Assembly: GCF_900143015.1 (NCBI RefSeq)
Contig: NZ_FSRT01000005.1
Coordinates: 46,264-110,263 of the forward strand
Source: Fibrobacter sp. UWB11
GTDB taxonomy: Bacteria; Fibrobacterota; Fibrobacteria; Fibrobacterales; Fibrobacteraceae
Length of the DNA: 64,000 nt
Reading direction: 5' to 3'
Positions 43,436 through 50,748 of the stretch are shown one piece after another; positions within the stretch are counted from its first letter, which is position 1; each line of letters starts with the position of its first letter. The translations under genes were made by a program, and so were the position numbers. The notes beneath the pieces were generated by a model. It worked only from the letters and a program-made list of their open reading frames with translations. It was not told the origin of the DNA and ran no database searches.

Positions 43436-44476
43436 ATGCTTCTTCGTGTTCCTGATTTTTACGATTCGTTCCACTGCATCGCAGGCAAATGCACCGACAC
43501 TTGTTGCGTAGGCTGGGAAATCGACATCGACGACGAAAGCGCCAAGCGCTACGCCAAAATCAAAGGTCCATTCGGAGAAAAGCTCCGCGAAAACATCGAG
43601 GACGGACACTTCAAATTGAGTCCTGGCGACCGCTGCCCGTTTTTAAGGCAAGATGGACTTTGCGACATGATTTGTCATCTTGGTGAAGACAGTCTCTGCG
43701 ACATTTGCCGAGAGCACCCCCGCTTTGTCGAAGTCTACGGCGACATCATGGAAAAAGGGATTGGCCTCTGTTGCGAAGAAGGCGTACGCCTACTGCTCGA
43801 AAGCAAAAGCACCGCCACCTCGCCCATTGCATTTGTCGAACGCGAAATCGATGACGAGCCAGACGACATTCCTGACGATGCACTCGAAGCCCGCGATGCC
43901 ATATTTGAAGAACGAAATCATTTATTCAAAATCTTAGCAGACCACAGCAAACCACTTAACGAACGTTTAATCGAGCTGCTAGACTTTGCCGTTGAAACAA
44001 GCGGCTTTGAAGATTTTGAACAAAGTTTTAACAGTAATCCAACAGAGTCAACCGATAGCGCAAGCAACACAAAAATTTCGAACAACATCCTCGGGTCGTG
44101 GATCGAAGTTTTGAGCAAAGGCGAAAGCTACGGGCCCGCTTGGGACAGCGCGTACAAAGAGTTGTTACAAAGCTCAACCGGTATGAGCGTCGGACTCTTC
44201 ACCGATAGCGATGGTGAAAAAATCATAGCCTATTTGCTGTTCCGTTACTACGAAAAAAGCCTGTTCGACGGCAACAGCCTTACCAAAGTCGAATTCGCCA
44301 TTTACTTCTGGATTATAGTGCAAAAATTAGGCCCCTTTTTAACCAAAATCGACGCCATAAAATTACTGAGCAAGCAAACTGAATACTCCGAAGAAATCAT
44401 GGGCATTTTAGAGGAAGAATTCATGGAAAATCCGCTATTTTCGCCGGAGAATTTCAAGAGAATCTTGAGAGAATAG
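43436..44476 (+). CDS. FliB-like (lysine-N-methylase family) cysteine-cluster protein
   Basis: Product of 346 aa resembling the flagellin lysine-N-methylase FliB family. N-terminal cysteine cluster 'CIAGKCTDTCCVGWEIDID', then 'DRCPFLRQDGLCDMICHLGE' and 'LCDICREHPRF', and a family-like 'GIGLCCEEGVRLLL'. The clustered Cys suggests an iron-sulfur or zinc site. FliB methylates flagellin lysines in Salmonella, but Fibrobacter is non-flagellate and no flagellar gene is near, so the substrate must differ. An acidic stretch (REIDDEPDDIPDDALEA) follows the Cys region. No ribosome site is visible. Confidence 0.75.
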   Translation: MLLRVPDFYDSFHCIAGKCTDTCCVGWEIDIDDESAKRYAKIKGPFGEKLRENIEDGHFKLSPGDRCPFLRQDGLCDMICHLGEDSLCDICREHPRFVEVYGDIMEKGIGLCCEEGVRLLLESKSTATSPIAFVEREIDDEPDDIPDDALEARDAIFEERNHLFKILADHSKPLNERLIELLDFAVETSGFEDFEQSFNSNPTESTDSASNTKISNNILGSWIEVLSKGESYGPAWDSAYKELLQSSTGMSVGLFTDSDGEKIIAYLLFRYYEKSLFDGNSLTKVEFAIYFWIIVQKLGPFLTKIDAIKLLSKQTEYSEEIMGILEEEFMENPLFSPENFKRILRE

Positions 44477-44621
44477 CGCCACCGCCCGAGAAACGTTATT
44501 TTTTACATTATTTTTGCCTTTTTTTGACGAAAATCACAATTAAGGCCCTTAATTTTTGGTATTTTACAACTGTTTAAATAGGATTCCCAGGGATTAACCC
44601 AAAGTCTTTAGGAGTATGAGA

Positions 44622-45164
44622 ATGTTAAGTCGTATTTTCACATTGATCGCTTTTGCTGCAGCAATGAGTTTTGCACAGTTTGCACCGGAACCGCAAGTTG
44701 CCGATATTAAATTGATGATGGATTCCAAGACTGAGCAACCCATGAAAATGGACTTTTCCAAGCACCTTTCGGGCATCAGCGATCCGGGCATCATGTTCAG
44801 CCATTTCGCAAACCGTCCGCTGCTCATCTACTATTTCAGCCCCAAGTGCCCGCACTGCCAAAAGCACTTCCCCGAAATTCAGAATCTCATCAAGGAATAT
44901 GAAGCCAAGGGACTTACGGGCATTGCCATCGGTCTGAACGGCGGCATCAAGAAGAACGACATCCGTCTCTTCATTGACCAGTACCACGCCGTCATTCCTG
45001 TATTCCAGGACACTGATAGTGAATTTGGACCAGCTTATGGCACCGGCTACATTCCGGTCGTCTACCTGGTGCAGAAGGACGGAACGTTCTACCGCTACGA
45101 AACTTTGAACGAAGCGAACATGAACCATTTGCGCGCTACGCTCAACACCATTTTGAAGAAGTAA
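44622..45164 (+). CDS. Exported thioredoxin-fold protein (TlpA/ResA-like)
   Basis: Product of 180 aa. Signal peptide MLSRIFTLIAFAAAMSFA, then a thioredoxin-like fold with redox motif CPHC at residues 76-79 ('YYFSPKCPHCQKHFPEIQ'), 'FQDTDSEFGPAYGTGYIPVVYL' with the cis-Pro, and a final helix. Such periplasmic proteins reduce or isomerise disulfides, for example in cytochrome maturation. The start at 44622 is preferred because AGGAG is 7 bases upstream; the ATG at 44616 is only 1 base from it. Possible clients are the many Cys-rich lipoproteins here; that link is inference. Confidence 0.85.
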   Translation: MLSRIFTLIAFAAAMSFAQFAPEPQVADIKLMMDSKTEQPMKMDFSKHLSGISDPGIMFSHFANRPLLIYYFSPKCPHCQKHFPEIQNLIKEYEAKGLTGIAIGLNGGIKKNDIRLFIDQYHAVIPVFQDTDSEFGPAYGTGYIPVVYLVQKDGTFYRYETLNEANMNHLRATLNTILKK

Positions 45165-45171
45165 TAAGACT

Positions 45172-45197
45172 TGTCATTCCCCTAACGGGGAATCTCC
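45172..45197 (-). repeat. Dispersed palindromic repeat GGAGA-stem-TGACA, copy 3 (variant stem)
   Basis: Minus strand: GGAGATTCCCC-GTTA-GGGGAATGACA. Same flanks as the other copies but a different, still fully paired stem. It lies just after the thioredoxin-fold gene and, with the T run that follows, may act as its terminator. Confidence 0.75.
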
Positions 45198-45247
45198 ATT
45201 TTTAAGCAGCCTCGGCCACCGTGCCGGGGTCGCCTTTTTTATGGGCT

Positions 45248-45402
45248 GTCGGCGGGAGGCACAAAGCACTGTTGCGCCGGCGGGAGGCACAAAGCTCTAC
45301 GAGCTTTGTAGCATCTTCTTCGGCTCGGTCATGGGCAAGCAAGCTTGCCCGCGACGCTCGCCTTGCGAAGATGTCGAACCCACATGATATCGTCGTGGGT
45401 TC
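45248..45402. other. Fragments matching the adjacent tRNA gene, plus an 18-bp direct repeat
   Basis: GTCGGCGGGAG at 45248-45258 equals 45455-45465 in the tRNA 3' end. TCGAACCCAC at 45375-45384 equals 45466-45475 in the T arm. CGGCGGGAGGCACAAAGC occurs twice (45250-45267, 45278-45295). GAACCCAC…GTGGGTTC (45376-45402) forms an 8-bp stem. Looks like debris at a tRNA 3' end. No gene is supported in 45198-45414. Confidence 0.5.
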
Positions 45403-45414
45403 CGTTGAAAATAT

Positions 45415-45449
45415 AAAAGGTTCGCGCGCCAATGGCGCACGAACCTTTT
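45415..45449 (-). terminator. Terminator of the tRNA-Arg gene
   Basis: Minus-strand hairpin directly after the tRNA: AAAAGGTTCG(T)GCGCC-ATT-GGCGC(G)CGAACCTTTT, with one G-U pair that exists only in the minus-strand RNA. T-rich sequence follows. Confidence 0.88.
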
Positions 45450-45450
45450 A

Positions 45451-45524
45451 TACCGTCGGCGGGAGTCGAACCCACGACCCGTTGCTTAGAAGGCAACTGC
45501 TCTATCCAACTGAGCTACGACGGC
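45451..45524 (-). tRNA. tRNA-Arg (anticodon UCU)
   Basis: A full cloverleaf folds on the minus strand: acceptor GCCGTCG/CGACGGT (first pair G-U), D arm GCTC-AGTTGGATA-GAGC, anticodon arm GTTGC-CTTCTAA-GCAAC with anticodon TCT, variable GGGTC, T arm GTGGG-TTCGACT-CCCGC, discriminator A. CCA is not encoded. Length 74. Confidence 0.96.
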
Positions 45525-45538
45525 ATTTGTGAGCACAC

Positions 45539-45568
45539 AATATAGTAAATAATTTGTTTTTTCGTCAA
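45539..45568 (-). promoter_or_regulatory. Promoter of the tRNA-Arg gene
   Basis: Minus strand: TTGACG (45568-45563), 18-bp spacer, TATATT (45544-45539), about 15 bp before the mature tRNA 5' end. Same boxes as the TIGR02147 promoter. Confidence 0.8.
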
Positions 45569-45744
45569 TTCTCGCACAGTCCTTCCCCCAATCTCTCTAA
45601 AAAATTACGTAATCCCCATTGCCATTAGCGGGAGTTTTATCTACATTTATGCATGAATTTAAATATTTGCATAAACCTGTAGCGCAACGCATGGCATTGC
45701 CCCGCAAATCAACAGCACAAGGCCAATCGTTGCACGGAGATACA

Positions 45745-46635
45745 ATGAAGATTATCGACATCCTGAAGCAAGACAAGATGAGCCTCTCCTTCGAGGTGTT
45801 CCCGCCTAAAAAAGAAACGAGTTTTGAAAACGTTAAAGCAGCTACCGAAGCAATTGCAAAGCTTAACCCCGCATTCATGAGCGTCACATACGGCGCAGGC
45901 GGCGGCGTGAGCCAGTACACGCTCGAAATTGCGAAGAATCTCAAGTACAATTTCAACATTCCGATGCTCGCCCACCTCACCTGCATTTCGAGCACCAAGG
46001 AAACCATCCACCAGCGCATCGAAGACATGAAGGCCGCCGGTATCAAGAACGTGATGGCCCTCCGTGGCGACCTCACGCCGGAACTCATTGCAAACGGCCG
46101 TGGCGATTGCGACTACCACCACGCTGTGGAACTCATCCGCGAACTCAAAGCCGCTGATGCAGACTTTTGCATTGGCGCTGCCTGCTATCCCGAAAAGCAT
46201 CCGGAAAGCCCGAACCAGGCCGAAGACATCAAGCACCTCAAGGAAAAGGTCGACGCAGGCGCAGACTTTCTCACGACGCAGATGGTCTTTGACAACAACC
46301 TTTTCTTCAGCTTCCTTTACAAGCTCCGCGATGCAGGCGTGAACTGCCCGGTGCTCCCCGGCATCATGCCCATCACGAACGCAAACCAGGTCGAACGCGC
46401 CATCAAGCTTTCGGGCTCCTTCATGCCGCAGCGTTTCAAGTCGCTTGTGGACAAGTTCGGTAGCGATCCGGACGCCATGAAACAGGCGGGCATCATCTAC
46501 GCCACCGATCAGATTATCGACCTCTATGCCAACGGCATCACGAACGTCCACGTTTATTCCATGAACAAGCCGGACGTCGCCGAAGGAATCCTCAAGAACG
46601 TCTCTGCCATCCTCGGCAAGAACTTTGCAGGGTAA
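45745..46635 (+). CDS. metF: 5,10-methylenetetrahydrofolate reductase
   Basis: Product of 296 aa from ATG 45745, chosen because GGAG lies 5 bases upstream and the protein then begins like the family (ILKQDKMSLSFEVFPPKKE). TIM-barrel FAD enzyme: 'FMSVTYGAGGGVSQYTLEIA', 'HLTCISSTKETIHQRIEDM', 'NVMALRGDLTPE', 'GAACYPEKHPES' and 'LTTQMVFDNNLFFSFL'. It makes 5-methyl-THF for methionine synthesis. The leader of about 80 bp shows no SAM- or cobalamin-riboswitch motif that I recognise. Confidence 0.93.
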   Translation: MKIIDILKQDKMSLSFEVFPPKKETSFENVKAATEAIAKLNPAFMSVTYGAGGGVSQYTLEIAKNLKYNFNIPMLAHLTCISSTKETIHQRIEDMKAAGIKNVMALRGDLTPELIANGRGDCDYHHAVELIRELKAADADFCIGAACYPEKHPESPNQAEDIKHLKEKVDAGADFLTTQMVFDNNLFFSFLYKLRDAGVNCPVLPGIMPITNANQVERAIKLSGSFMPQRFKSLVDKFGSDPDAMKQAGIIYATDQIIDLYANGITNVHVYSMNKPDVAEGILKNVSAILGKNFAG

Positions 46636-46653
46636 TTTAAAGACAAGATGCAA

Positions 46654-46680
46654 AAAGACCTGGCGGTAAGCCAGGTCTTT
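46654..46680. terminator. Bidirectional terminator between metF and the large lipoprotein gene
   Basis: Perfect 11-bp stem AAAGACCTGGC / GCCAGGTCTTT with loop GGTAA. The minus-strand side is followed by extra T residues, so it mainly stops the convergent lipoprotein gene. Confidence 0.9.
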
Positions 46681-46711
46681 CAAAATTTATGATGGATAGT
46701 TTTTTAGGTTG

Positions 46712-49700
46712 CTAGTCCTTGATGCAACGGACTGAAAACCAGTCAACATTGAAGCCAGTGGTCAGTCTCACGTAATTATTGGCACTGGTCAATCTTATAA
46801 GGAATGAATCGTCATTACTATTTTCTGTAGAAGTCCAGAAGTATGCATTAGGGTAGTACTTATCATCGCTGTCATCGTAATAACCAGCAGGCAACGCCGA
46901 GAACAAGTAAGTATCAGTACCATTACCATTATTACCCCAACCATTCTTTGACTTGAGCAACTGGCCCACTTTGTTGTTATCTCGATCGTCACCTTTAAAT
47001 CCCATAAAATAATGATCCACGTTGGAAGCAAGGATTCTCCACTCCGTTGTATCCGGCAAATGCCAGCCTGAGGGACAAATATTCTGTAAGTCTGTCCAAG
47101 TGTACAAGCGACCGTAGACGTCACAATTGCCACCGGACGTTTCGCTTCCGCCACCGCACTTGCTGTTTTCCGTTTCGTAGTTCAGGTTTTCGGCCATCCA
47201 AGTCTGTGCATTTTCACCCTCGCCGATAGTCACCTTTCTGTAAACGGTCACGCTACCATTATCGCGGGCATCACAGAAATGGCCCGTTGCATCAAACGAG
47301 ACGTCGTCGCAAGTCGGCTTTCGCCATGTCCCGTTATCATACTTATACCAATTTTTCATGTATTTACAAAGTTCAGTCGTTTCATACACCTTACCGCAAG
47401 CTTCCTGTTCATCCTTGGCAACTCTCAGTTTGCCATTTTTGCAGATAAAATCATGAACACGGTCTGTCGTACCCTTGATGGTATAGTCATACAGCAAGCT
47501 AACAATATCCTTATCGGTGCAGCTATTGCCACTAATCAACTGCGCTTCTACCGCTTTCTTATCGGCTGTAGTTATATTATCGTCATTCCATCGGTATGTA
47601 TTAGGAACTTGCGCCCAAGAAGAAGCCGAACCAATCAGGAGGTATGTCGTGTTGTCCCCCGGAACGTCATCGCAAATGCCGTGGTAGCTCATTCCACCAG
47701 TTAAATTTTGGCCATGCTTGGGGCACCATTCCTCAGCGGATACCGTTCGCCAGTTATGGCCAACATTGGCATCCAAGCAAACATACGCACCAGACACTTC
47801 TCCAAGAATGTTCGCCGTGCAAGCCAGTCTTAAAGACATTTCTTCTTCAGACCCCATAACCCATCCGCAAGATTTATAGGAGTTTCCATCCTTTTCACAG
47901 TCGCACTTGTAATAGTCAGCCTTGAAACTCTGCAAATTCTTTGAGATATCAATCATTACCGCTTCAGAGCATGTGCCAAAGAGTTCTTCAGGAGTCAATG
48001 CAATCCATTCATGGACGTGGTTACCATTGTCGTCCGTGCCGGTCGTTCTGCACTGGTAATCACCTTCTTCGTTCTTGGAACCTTCCTCGGCGCGGCCATA
48101 GTGGCAGGCGCCTATAGTGCGGTTTTCTGAATCCGTGGCGTTAATCCATGAATACATTTCCTGCTTGTCAAGATAATCGCACTTATAAGCGGCATAACCA
48201 TCATCCTTAATTTCTGCCAAATTCATGACACTCTTGGTGCACGCACCATATTTTTCGTCTAATTCAGAATAAAGTCTCCACCTCTTTCCATCGCAGACAA
48301 CTTTAGCAAAGCCAGTCGTTGTAGCAAGCATTGCTTCTCTTAAATTGAACGTTTTTTCAGTACCGGCATTATTGTCGTTACATTCACCGAATCGGCCATC
48401 GTTCATGATTTCCGACACTGTTTTGCCGTTCTTCGACACCGTTGTTTCTGCAATAGCATCCGTAATGCCCGGGTTTACAACTTCTTCCCAACCACAATCT
48501 TCACCATTGCACTGGCAAATTGCATTGAATACTTCATCTTCAATAGAATAGGAGAACATTGTATGTGCAGCAGCGAGCGTTGCACTGCACTCTTGTTCCG
48601 CCGTTGCAGCGCCAACGACCCAGTAAGTTATCGGGAACCAAGTTTCAGAAACATCGAAATACTGGAAGTAGCGGAAATAGCCATCTTCGACATCGGACTT
48701 CAAAACTTTTCTGGATTTTTCACCATCGTCAGAGCCCTTGTAAACCTTAGCCTTAGTTGCATCAAGCTTATACACGTCAACAAAGCCATACTGCACTATC
48801 TTGTAATAAGCGGCATCTGTTTCGTTCCAGACGTTTGTTTCGCAATCATAATTTCCGTTCTGCCAGCAGCTCCATCTATAGAAGTTTGCATCGATAAGCA
48901 TGGCGAGGTAGTCCACAAAATACATACTGCGTTCCTTGCCAGCGTAAGTCGTTTTGACGGCAGTATTGAAGTTGCCGTTTTCGCCAAAGACTTTGCGGTA
49001 GGCGTTATAAACAGCGTTAAAGCTTGGAGTTTTTTCGCTTTGGTCAATAAGGGCCATCACCCAGACGATGCTATTGAATTGTTCAGCCAAGCCGAGCTGA
49101 TCCGGAACAAAGTGTTCGAAAGACGGATATTCGTCACTATCCTTATTTTGCAAATAAAGTGCGGCAGCAAGTTCCTTGTTAGCAAGTTTGCTAGCTTCGG
49201 CAAAATCTTTACCAGCATCCACCAAGTTCTTTACACGAGCAGCCTTGTAGTCCGTCAAGAAGTCCACAACAACCGTGTCAGCATCTTCGGACAAATCCAC
49301 ATAGGCACTGTAGATAACATCCGTAGCATTAGAACCGAATCCGCCAAAAGAATTGAACGCGTTGTTGGTCAAGTTCAACTTTATACGGAACTGAGCAACA
49401 GGGGTCGTCAGGTTCGTCACATCAAGGTCACCTTCAAGGCGCGCAACCTTGTATTTCATAGTCCTTTCATTAGCTTCTTCGATTGTCACCAAAGAATGAT
49501 TTGCCGTTGCAAAGAGGTCCGTAACAAACAACTTTCCAGTCGCATCGAACTTTTCGTCGAGGTCCGTGACGGTCAATTCCGCATGGTCGCCACCCTTGAG
49601 GTCCTTCCAGATTTCTTCGTAGATGTCTTCGGAATCCGCTTCCTTCGTGGCCTGCACCGGGAAGCGCACCACCACATGCTTCTTATAGACTTTGGCGAGG

Positions 49701-49765
49701 TTTTCGTTCACGACCGTGAACGGGAATTCCATCTCGGTTTCGGCATCGCCGCACTTGATGGTCAC
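46712..49765 (-). CDS. C-terminal part of an interrupted collagen-like lipoprotein, ending in a FISUMP domain
   Basis: This frame is continuous with the 275-aa piece upstream and is separated from it only by the TGA at 49838-49840. Its nominal start (GTG 49765) is artificial, since it is the Val in 'TVTIKCG' of the intact paralogue. It encodes 1017 residues with no further stop. There is a beta-rich part homologous to the paralogue (KKHVVVRFPVQ…; 'YFVDYLAMLIDANF'), a long Cys-rich region of short modules, and a C-terminal FISUMP domain ('WMAENLNYETENSKCGGG', 'ICPSGWHLPDTTEW', 'WFSVRCIKD'). Whether it is made depends on readthrough or on the TGA being an error. Without readthrough it is a pseudogene remnant. 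Confidence 0.75.
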   Translation of the reverse strand: MTIKCGDAETEMEFPFTVVNENLAKVYKKHVVVRFPVQATKEADSEDIYEEIWKDLKGGDHAELTVTDLDEKFDATGKLFVTDLFATANHSLVTIEEANERTMKYKVARLEGDLDVTNLTTPVAQFRIKLNLTNNAFNSFGGFGSNATDVIYSAYVDLSEDADTVVVDFLTDYKAARVKNLVDAGKDFAEASKLANKELAAALYLQNKDSDEYPSFEHFVPDQLGLAEQFNSIVWVMALIDQSEKTPSFNAVYNAYRKVFGENGNFNTAVKTTYAGKERSMYFVDYLAMLIDANFYRWSCWQNGNYDCETNVWNETDAAYYKIVQYGFVDVYKLDATKAKVYKGSDDGEKSRKVLKSDVEDGYFRYFQYFDVSETWFPITYWVVGAATAEQECSATLAAAHTMFSYSIEDEVFNAICQCNGEDCGWEEVVNPGITDAIAETTVSKNGKTVSEIMNDGRFGECNDNNAGTEKTFNLREAMLATTTGFAKVVCDGKRWRLYSELDEKYGACTKSVMNLAEIKDDGYAAYKCDYLDKQEMYSWINATDSENRTIGACHYGRAEEGSKNEEGDYQCRTTGTDDNGNHVHEWIALTPEELFGTCSEAVMIDISKNLQSFKADYYKCDCEKDGNSYKSCGWVMGSEEEMSLRLACTANILGEVSGAYVCLDANVGHNWRTVSAEEWCPKHGQNLTGGMSYHGICDDVPGDNTTYLLIGSASSWAQVPNTYRWNDDNITTADKKAVEAQLISGNSCTDKDIVSLLYDYTIKGTTDRVHDFICKNGKLRVAKDEQEACGKVYETTELCKYMKNWYKYDNGTWRKPTCDDVSFDATGHFCDARDNGSVTVYRKVTIGEGENAQTWMAENLNYETENSKCGGGSETSGGNCDVYGRLYTWTDLQNICPSGWHLPDTTEWRILASNVDHYFMGFKGDDRDNNKVGQLLKSKNGWGNNGNGTDTYLFSALPAGYYDDSDDKYYPNAYFWTSTENSNDDSFLIRLTSANNYVRLTTGFNVDWFSVRCIKD

Positions 49766-49837
49766 GGTGATAATAGCCTTTTCATTATCGCGATCCGTCT
49801 TGGTGATTTCGCATTTTTTGCCATCGATTTCAGAGTT

Positions 49838-49840
49838 TCA
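49838..49840 (-). other. In-frame TGA replacing a conserved TGG (Trp)
   Basis: The N-terminal piece ends 'NDAYSS' then TGA, then NSEIDGKKCEIT. The paralogue at 53083-57108 reads 'SDAYSSWTAELENKKCEI' with AGC AGC TGG. Frame, flanks and all 1,000-odd downstream codons are intact, so one G-to-A change in the third codon position splits the gene. The full frame would be 46712-50665, about 1317 codons. Confidence 0.9.
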
Positions 49841-50665
49841 GCTGCTGTAAGCATCATTGAAACTCTTATTGACATCTTCGCCAAACTTGTCCGTTGCGCT
49901 GCTCAAATTCTTGAGAGCTTCATCAACATCATTCTGATTCTTGGCAGAAGCAGAGCTCAAATTGCCGATAGCATCGTTAGCATCTTTCTGACTTTTTGCA
50001 GAAGCAGAACTCAAGTTGCCGAGAGCATCGTCAACGTCTTTTTGGTTCTTTGCAGAAGCAGAGCTCAAGTTCTTGAGAGCCTCATCAAGTTCCTTCTGAT
50101 TCTTGGCAGATGCAGAACTCAAGGCATCCTTGATAGCCTTGTTGATTGCTGCCGTGTCGGCACTTACACCATTTTGACCGTTGGTGCCGTTAGTACCATC
50201 TGTACCGTTATTGCCGTTGGTACCATTTTTACCATCGGTTCCATTCTTTCCGTTATTACCTTCTTTACCATCGGAACCGTTTTTACCATCAGAACCATTT
50301 TTACCGTTGGCGCCATCCTTACCATTATTCACAACGCCAATTGTATCGCCGTCGCATATAATGGCATATCCGGACTTGTCCTTAAGTTCCTTGGATTCGC
50401 AACGATACTTGATAGCATCCTTGTCGCTCATGGCAACCCATTCACCGTCCGTACAGGCATACATCGTGGCCGTCGACTTGACAAACGCCATGGAGCCTTC
50501 ACGTTCTTCGTTACACTTTTCGTCTTTCAACGAATTGACTGTAACAAACTGGTCTTCGGAAACTAATACGTCATCACCGCAGGCGGTAATGCCAATTGAA
50601 ACCGCAAAAGCGGCCATACCTAACTTAAGGCAATGTTTTTTCATACCACTGTTTTTCTGGTTCAT
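49838..50665 (-). CDS. N-terminal part of an interrupted collagen-like lipoprotein
   Basis: Product of 275 aa. Lipoprotein signal with Cys in 'SIGITACGDDVLVSEDQFVT', almost identical to the paralogue, then a small Cys-containing domain. A collagen-like run of 17 Gly-X-Y triplets follows (GKD, GAN, GSD, GTN…; about residues 117-168), then four copies of an 18-residue helical repeat (NLSSASAKNQKDVDDALG type). It stops at the TGA where the paralogue continues. As made, it would be a lipid-anchored stalk without its head. A strong terminator separates it from ompA, so it probably has its own promoter. Confidence 0.85.
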   Translation of the reverse strand: MNQKNSGMKKHCLKLGMAAFAVSIGITACGDDVLVSEDQFVTVNSLKDEKCNEEREGSMAFVKSTATMYACTDGEWVAMSDKDAIKYRCESKELKDKSGYAIICDGDTIGVVNNGKDGANGKNGSDGKNGSDGKEGNNGKNGTDGKNGTNGNNGTDGTNGTNGQNGVSADTAAINKAIKDALSSASAKNQKELDEALKNLSSASAKNQKDVDDALGNLSSASAKSQKDANDAIGNLSSASAKNQNDVDEALKNLSSATDKFGEDVNKSFNDAYSS

Positions 50666-50702
50666 TTTTATTTGTAAAGAAGGTATTTTTTTAAAGTTAT
50701 AA

Positions 50703-50741
50703 AAAAAAAGACTTTGCTCGAAACGAGCAAGGTCTTTTTTT
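50703..50741. terminator. Terminator after the OmpA/TSP3 gene
   Basis: 18-bp stem (one mismatch or wobble) built on ACTTTGCTCG / CGAGCAAGGT with A and T runs on the two sides and loop AAA. It lies between the ompA-like stop and the start of the interrupted lipoprotein. Confidence 0.92.
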
Positions 50742-50748
50742 GTGAATA

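Noticed and set aside
45619..45744. A 42-residue N-terminal extension of MetF
   Set aside because: The conserved MetF start and a GGAG ribosome site both place the start at 45745.
49838..49840. Selenocysteine or recoded UGA
   Set aside because: The paralogue has Trp, not Cys, at this site, no selenocysteine-insertion hairpin is evident just downstream, and other genes here use TGA as a normal stop and TGG for Trp.
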